From: Synaphobranchus kaupii
Lineage: Eukaryota; Chordata; Actinopteri; Anguilliformes; Synaphobranchidae
Direction of reading: 5' to 3'
DNA: 64,000 nucleotides
NCBI GenBank assembly: GCA_029718625.1
Contig: CM056395.1
Coordinates: 22,978,135 to 23,042,134 of the forward strand
The translations under genes and the position numbers were made by a program. The notes under the pieces are model-generated. The model worked only from the letters and a program-made list of their open reading frames with translations, made no database searches and was not told the DNA's origin. How positions within the stretch are numbered: position 1 is the stretch's first letter; each line of letters opens with the position of its first letter. Below, in pieces: positions 58,330 through 64,000 of the stretch.

Positions 58330-59165
58330 GTACCCCCGATCCCCTAAATGTCCCTTTCTTCAGTTTAAAACATCACTTCTTCTAACAGGCATATGGTAAG
58401 ACGACCCGCTGTTGTTTTCCACGCCCTAGTGCCCCTGTGTAAACACGGAGGCATAACTTTTTTACACGGCAACCTGGCAATTATGCGCCAGCATACCGCC
58501 AATTTCTGACCACACCCCCTCAGAAGAGAGCTTCCAGCCACACACCCCCTGCTCCTGCTCCTGCTCGGGCCCCATTTTGTACGGTCAGGCCTCCCCGTGC
58601 TGACCTTTGCAAGCAGGTAGCTATATATAGGCGGGTAAAATACAGGTCGCTAACATGTACGCAACATATACACTCACTACAGGGAAAATGGCTTCAAACT
58701 CTTTTTTTTTTGTTAATAGGGAAACTGGGCTTCCCAGAACACCGACGAGAGAGTGCCCTATTAATTTCTGCGGACTGCTGGGGTGCTGTCCACTGTCCTT
58801 TTAAACAAGGGTACGGTACACACAATCCCAAGGTGGCCTGTTATACAATAACTGCAATAATAATGCCAATTATAATAGCGGCATACAGACTTCAGCGGGG
58901 TCTCCACTCCAGAACAGGACTAATAAGCTCCAGTCCTTGGTGGGAACTGCTCACCTGTTTCCTAGCTTTTTTTAAATTTTTTATACCCTCAACTTTATAG
59001 CAACCGAGTGCCTCTCCCGGTGCTTTTTCACCGGGCCAAACGACAGTGGCCCATAGACGTCCCACGCATCAGTCTCAAACTGGCGAGACCCATAGCAGAA
59101 CATGTGGGCCAGAGACTCACGTCCCCCTACAGGGGGACAGAAATGAAATTGGCGGGGTCTTAGGA
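58330..59165. other. CpG-containing segment with a TATA-box-like motif
   Basis: Contains 'AGCTATATATAGGCGGG' (TATATATA at 58622-58629) and C-rich upstream sequence. It could be a promoter or a solo LTR, but LTR ends and flanking duplications were not found. Confidence 0.25.
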
Positions 59166-60781
59166 GGTTAATAAGCCATGCAGATCAGTCACTGACGGCT
59201 TATGACGTGCATCTCGTGTTTCGTTTAACGCCCCCTTGCAAAATACCGACAACGGAAAGAGAAAACAGTAGCCAATGGTAATGCTGCAAGTCCTGCGATA
59301 TTTGCTGCCCTTTAATGTTCCTTGCCAGTTTAAAATCCAACGAGAATGTGGTTGGGTGGTGTGAGGTGTGTCTGTGAACCTTACATTCACTTCCCAATCA
59401 TTCTGTGAGAATGGAAAAGGATTAATACCTCGGTATCTCATCAAAAGGCAAGAGCAATAGAAGATGGTCTCCAGTAATTCACCAAAGATCCTTCAAACAT
59501 GAATCAAACGACTGGCTTGGCTGGGAAATGGCCTTGTCTTGTATTTAACATTGACAAGACAATGGCTTTATTCACAAACCTTTTCTTAAAAATCTTCTTA
59601 CTTTTGTTCTTAATAAAAATCCCTACGAAAACCAATGTGGGATTCATGAAACAGGCTCAGACTTTTGATTTTGTGCGTATCTCAGGTGTATCAGAGGATG
59701 CATGCCAATTGTTCCTGAATTTCATTTGCATGCCTGTTCATGATTTGCGTTAGGAAACACCCCAGCAATCCCATAAAAGTCATGCCCACATCAGGGCCGC
59801 ATGTAAACATCAGCAATTCATTGCAATGGCATATTTGCTTGTTTTGGATTATTAGGCTAACCGTGCGTCTTTAGGGACCACAGATATGTTTGTGGAGAGC
59901 TATGTGTTTGACTGTGGGCTTATGGGTCTTTATAGATCAATCATCATTATCAATCACTTTTATCAATCAACAAAATGAAGCACGTGTTCCCAACAAGTTT
60001 ATTATTGTAAACTAAATCTAAGAATAAAACTAGGTGTGAAAAAACATTATCGTAAACTGAAATAAATATAAAAAGGGGGTTTTTGAAAAACTTTAACTAA
60101 ACTAAAAACTAGCAAACCCGCTTTTAAAACGAACTAACTAAAGTGAAATTTAAATCAAAATGTAAAATTAATTTTTAAAAACGAGTTATTCGGATAGCTT
60201 AGTAAATGTAGTTACAATAGCCTATTTAATATTAATATACAGTATGTTAGAATATTAATATAATACTTGTACTGATAAACATTTTCTTGATAATATGAGG
60301 TTTTCATTACTTTTCATAAATAATAGGCCTAAAGCATTCTAAACACCTTCTGCACATTCCCTTACATGCGTTTCCAAACACACGTAGATTTTGATCATAC
60401 CAAAGAACAAATTCGGATAAGAAAAAATGATGAATGCCAAAATGTTCGTTGAACTGTTCGTAAGTACATTTAACAATGAAATCTAATCGCATGCTTGTTT
60501 TTCATGAATTAAGCCAAAGTTCTCATATGGACAAAGGAGTACAGTTGTTTGACACAATTTGTCTACTAAGCACTGGAAGAAATTCACAAAATACTTTCGA
60601 AGCAACCTGAATAAACAAAACGAAATTTAGATTGTCGGTTTTCAATGACAGAATTGATAAGCACACTCAATAACATTAAAGTATTTGCATTGCTTTTTTC
60701 CTCATAATTTGGAAGATCTGAAAGTGTTTATGTCTGATTGTAATTGTGATTGTGTCTAATTCCGTTTGATTATGTTTGTAG
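59166..60781. other. AT-rich unique sequence
   Basis: No gene or repeat recognised. Confidence 0.45.
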
Positions 60782-60838
60782 GCTGTTTTCAAAATGCTCC
60801 AAATACCTCAGTGCAGTGGTTTGAGCTTCATCGTTCCG
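60782..60838 (+). CDS. Very weak candidate micro-exon, 19 codons
   Basis: 57 bp between 'TATGTTTGTAG' and CCG|GTAAGT, open in one frame ('AVFKMLQIPQCSGLSFIVP'). The pyrimidine tract is poor and no gene is recognised; probably chance. Confidence 0.1.
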
Positions 60839-61370
60839 GTAAGTTCCGCAACCTCACCCCTTCCCGTTAACTTTTCATTGCCTCTCCCTCCCTACTGTTA
60901 GGATAAATTGGGTTCCTGCTGCACATTGATTAGGCAGGGCCACACGTGCAATGCATATTGCACCTGGTTATTAAAAAAAAACAAAAAGGAAAGCAACACC
61001 TCCGACTTGGGCGCACTGACATAGGGGAGGCTGACAGCCTACTGCGGTAATCACACCTAGAGCTGCCACCCTCGCTTCGCCAGTTTGATCAAACCCACCT
61101 CAAAGGCTTACGTTTCAACCTGCGCTCAGAGTCACCTGATGCTGCAGTCGCCCAAAGACAGACATTTTATCTTCTGTGCAATTTTAAAAAAGATCCAGTA
61201 TCTGAGTGATGCAGAGACAAGGGACGGGATGGCTCTCATAATGAAAAGTCTTTAATTGCAACATATCAGCCCCAGATCAGTAAATCCCACATCGGTTTTA
61301 AGTTTTTAACACCATTATTTCCATTCTGCACTTAAATCCTATATTTCCATAGGCTAAGATATGCTACAGT
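60839..61370. other. Unique sequence
   Basis: Nothing recognised. Confidence 0.4.
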
Positions 61371-61378
61371 GATATACA

Positions 61379-61944
61379 GGATAGGACCCAAATGCAGGAC
61401 TCGGAGACAGACGGCTGGTTGAACGCGGGAGACTTTATTACACAAGACTACCCACACAGGGCAGCAGGCAGGCAGGAGACAGGCTTGGGCAAAGCAGGGC
61501 AGGGCTGGCGTAGGGACAGAACCGGGATGAGGCAGGTGGGCAGGAGGGCTGGAGCTGGGCTGGACGGGAGCAGGGCTGGACGGGGACTGGTGAGGCAGGC
61601 AGGAGAACCGGAGCAGGCACTGGACGGGAACAGCCAGGACAGGCGCAGGCTGGACAGGCAGGAGAACACAAACTGGACGGAGGCAGGGAACAGGCAGGCT
61701 AGAAAGTAATATGACAAGCACAAGGCAGGGCACAAGACAATCTGGCACTGAACAAAGAAACAAGGGAGACTATATGCCAGATTGACTACAAAACAACGAG
61801 GAACAGGTGAGACGAGACACATGAGGAAACACACATCAGGTGCGGGAGCTGGAGGAACGCAATCGGGGAAAGGGAAAACACGGAATGGAATACACATAGA
61901 GACGGAAAACCAGGAGATCGGGACAGAGGCGCGGGACGTGACAA
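61379..61944 (-). mobile_element. Dispersed element with perfect 8-bp duplication, no inverted ends
   Basis: GATATACA is repeated exactly at 61371-61378 and 61945-61952. On the minus strand the 566-bp element starts 'TTGTCACGTCCCGCGCCTC', has a pyrimidine/CCTG-rich middle and ends with a polyadenylation-like AATAAA (about 61432-61437), 'CGCGTTCAACCAGCCGTCTG' and 'GAGTCCTGCATTTGGGTCC'. I recall this layout as a common fish repeat, but no class is certain: it lacks terminal inverted repeats, and the internal poly(A) signal would suit an LTR-like or retroposed element. The Gly/Arg- and Pro/Cys-rich frames through it are not genes. Confidence 0.75.
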
Positions 61945-62605
61945 GATATACACAGCAGGTTCCCAGGGTGCCAAACGGTTACTTTCCTGGAATCAGTACC
62001 TAAGTCATTTATATGTACCGTGGCTTGAAAAAGTATTCAGCCTCTGTAGACTTTTTTATATTTTATTGTGCACGAACATTTGATAAAAATGGATTTAATC
62101 ACGCTTTTTTGCTGGTATTCAACACAAACAACTCTGCAATGGTCAATTTGAAAATTAAAATCTACAATTTGTTCCAAATTATTTACAAATATAAAACAGA
62201 AAGCAATCAATTCCTTAAGTATTCAGCCCCCTTGCTTCATTGTACTTTAACATCCATACAGGCAAAACTTTGCTAAAAATGACACATCATAAGTTGTCCA
62301 GACATCATTAGATTGTATTTAAGGACTTTGAACAATATCTTCTTTTAAAATGTGTGTTAATACTGTCTTTCTTGGTAAGAAAACCAAGACCAGGGGGTGC
62401 GTTTGCCAAAAACATTGTAAGGCACCTTTTTACGCAGCTACTTGAATTTAGGGTGCGTTTCTCAAAAGCATCTTAATGGGATTTTAGGAAATACAATGGA
62501 CGGTTACAATGGTTACATCACAATACTCAAATACAGTATACGTGATATTTTGTTCACTCATGGATGGCAATTGAGACCAGTCCCTGGGGGTTCTATGAAA
62601 ATATG

Positions 62606-62766
62606 AATCATCACATCCCCATCACTATGCGAAAATGTAGAAGGTGCAAATTCAGTAAGCTTTTCCTGTCAGATTTTTGACTTCCATAGTGAAACCAGAC
62701 AGAAAAAACGTACTGAATTGGCACCTTCTACATTTTCGCATAATAGTGATGGAGAGGTGATGATTT
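62606..62766. repeat. Palindrome of about 160 bp
   Basis: 'ATGCGAAAATGTAGAAGGTG' followed by CAAATTCAGTA (62637-62658 region) is mirrored by TACTGAATT and 'CACCTTCTACATTTTCGCAT' (about 62711-62741), with outer arms AATCATCAC and GGTGATGATT. It may be a small foldback element inside the Tc1-type element. Confidence 0.85.
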
Positions 62767-62905
62767 ATATTTTCTTTGTTTGCCTGTATGATTGTTAAAG
62801 TACAAAGAAGCAAGGGTGCTGAATTTTTTGTTTTATAAGTTTTCTCTTTTATATAATGTAAATAATTTGGAACAAATTGTAGATTTTTCTTTTCACATTG
62901 ACATT

Positions 62906-63107
62906 GGGCCTCATTCGCCAATCACTCTATGATCAAATTTGTTCTTAAGACTTTCTTTAAAACGTTTTTACAAACATTTCGGTGTTTGCGTTCTGTGCTT
63001 CTGTTCTACCCAAGAAAAAATCCAAAGTAAGAAAACATTGGTGGATACCAGAATGTTCATAAAAACATTTTAAAGAAAATTTGTAGAATAGTTGGTGAAT
63101 GAGGCCC
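62906..63107. mobile_element. Nested MITE with 'ATT' 3-bp duplication
   Basis: A 202-bp element with ends 'GGGCCTCATTCGCCAA' and 'TTGGTGAATGAGGCCC', flanked by ATT (62903-62905 and 63108-63110). The inverted match extends inward ('CTTTCTTTAAAACG' against 'CATTTTAAAGAAAAT'). It interrupts the right arm of the Tc1-type element, whose left arm lacks it. PIF/Harbinger-like by duplication length. Confidence 0.85.
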
Positions 63108-63218
63108 ATTTTCTTTTAAGTTCAATACCAGCAAAAGAGCAAAAAAATAATTTTTTATCAAATGTTCATATAGACTAAAAAAAGACTAAGGGGGCTGAAT
63201 GCTTTTTCAACTCATTGT

Positions 63219-64000
63219 GCCTCCGAAATAGTTATGTATGAATTAGTTTAGTTTAGTTTTGATCTAAAGAAATTACGAACCTTATATAAAAGACAAATCT
63301 CAAAGGAATATTTCTGGAGTACAACAAACACAATTGTAAGGCAATTTTACTGTTGAAATAATAACTGTTTCATAAACACAGTACTTCTATTTGTAAAAAC
63401 ACAATGCACAAGTAAAAGTATAATTAAGTAATTTGTGAAAAAAACGTTTAGGACAAATGCTGATTGAATACAGGCTTCTGTGAGTATTGATTTTATTGCT
63501 CCATTTAACAATGTAGGTTCATATAGGGGCCAAAGATCCAGCATACCTCAGACTGCTGTAGCGATCCCATCTTTGAGCAATGGGGGAAACTATTTAAAGA
63601 TGAGGACCCACAAGTCCTTCATCGATCACAGAACAGAGATATCTTTGACAGGAGAAAGGTCGGAAGGTGCCGTTATAGATTCTGTGTGTTCGTCACGTTT
63701 TGCCTGTCTGTTTAATCTTTTCTCGTTCCTTTGTTTGTTTACAGGGGCAGAATCGCCGAAAGCTCCGTTCCCGTTGCTCATCTCGGATGTGCCCATGCAA
63801 TTCCGCTTCGTTCCCGGGTATCTTTTGAGGGAATGATTTTTAATCACCTCGTATCACGGCACAGTGAACAGATGCCGGCGAGTCTCGAGTCTTAGCACAA
63901 AGAGAGGAAGAAGAGGTGTCGCAGCGCTAATTAAAAACCAAATCTGATCACCGCCAGAGCAAACGCGTAGTATGCTAGTGCCTGGATTTGTCAAACTCTT
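63219..64000. other. Unique sequence to the window end
   Basis: An acceptor-like 'TTTGTTTGTTTACAGGGGC' lies at about 63730-63748 with an open frame to 63836, but no donor or domain is seen. Confidence 0.35.

Larger units (their letters stand above)
62018..63218. mobile_element. Tc1/mariner-type non-autonomous element with further insertions
   Basis: The left end 'GGCTTGAAAAAGTATTCAGC' and the right end 'GGCTGAATGCTTTTTCAACT' are inverted counterparts. The arms continue to match for about 250 bp: 'GCTGGTATTCAACAC' against 'TTCAATACCAGC', 'CTACAATTTGTTCC' against 'GGAACAAATTGTAG', and 'TATTCAGCCCCCTTGCTTC' against GAAGCAAGGGTGCTGAAT. No transposase frame. It carries a 202-bp insertion in its right arm and a palindrome near its centre. 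Confidence 0.8.

Noticed and set aside
60782..60838. Confident micro-exon call
   Set aside because: The pyrimidine tract is poor and a 57-bp in-frame segment before a GTAAGT is expected by chance; kept only as a very low-confidence entry.
61448..61897. Pro/Cys/Leu-rich minus-strand frames and Gly/Arg-rich plus-strand frames
   Set aside because: Both fall within the repeat bounded by GATATACA duplications.
63480..63836. 118-codon open frame at the right end
   Set aside because: No recognisable domain; only an acceptor-like site inside it, with no matching donor.

Overview
The window looks like intergenic or intronic DNA from a ray-finned fish, most likely a teleost. This rests on its repeats: an 'FIDFQKAFD'/'YADD' non-LTR retrotransposon, Tc1-type transposase debris, hAT-type miniature elements with 8-bp target duplications, a tRNA-derived SINE with a (GGAT)n tail, a SINE with the common fish tail 'GCTCTGGATAAGAGCRTCTG', many CA/GT, GA and poly-C/poly-G tracts, and small CpG-rich islets in AT-rich DNA. 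I cannot name the species. There is no prokaryotic gene organisation, rRNA gene, genuine tRNA gene or CRISPR array. No complete host protein-coding gene can be recognised. One 500-base run of N (5818-6317) is an assembly gap.

Layout. 1-1720: 5'-truncated LINE ORF2 on the minus strand, running off the left edge. 1728-4203: about 2.5 kb of G/T-rich minisatellite, period about 50 bp. 4.2-12 kb: mostly unique DNA with scattered element fragments. 12.29-13.57 kb: hAT element with a second element nested in it. 14.93-15.47 kb: the best CpG-island-like segment. 15.8-17 kb: Tc1/mariner-type debris and simple repeats. 20.73-22.46 kb: hAT-type MITE carrying a nested element with 3-bp 'ATT' duplications. 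24-31.4 kb: mostly unique, with a long CA array. 31.4-32 kb: LINE 3'-end-like repeat with (ATT)n. 32-37.7 kb: unique, CpG-rich patches. 37.76-38.71 kb: two hAT MITEs back to back sharing one target site. 39.11-39.64 kb: internally deleted Tc1 element. 43.0-44.0 kb: weak candidate two-exon coding segment of unknown identity. 44.7-45.3 kb: SINE inserted into a SINE. 49.8-50.3 kb and 52.28-52.54 kb: two minisatellites. 55.3-55.45 kb: palindrome with poly-G and poly-C. 61.4-63.2 kb: element with perfect 8-bp duplications, then a Tc1-type TIR pair with two further insertions inside.

The genes do not work together as a pathway. What can be read is the history of transposition: at least three nesting events, one double insertion at a single site, and target duplications clear enough to assign superfamilies. 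Nothing in the window amounts to a new functional system. The most unusual items are the shared-target-site double hAT insertion, the two unrelated ATT-flanked nested elements, the G/T minisatellite with its A-free core, and the unidentified phase-0 candidate exons at 43.0-44.0 kb.
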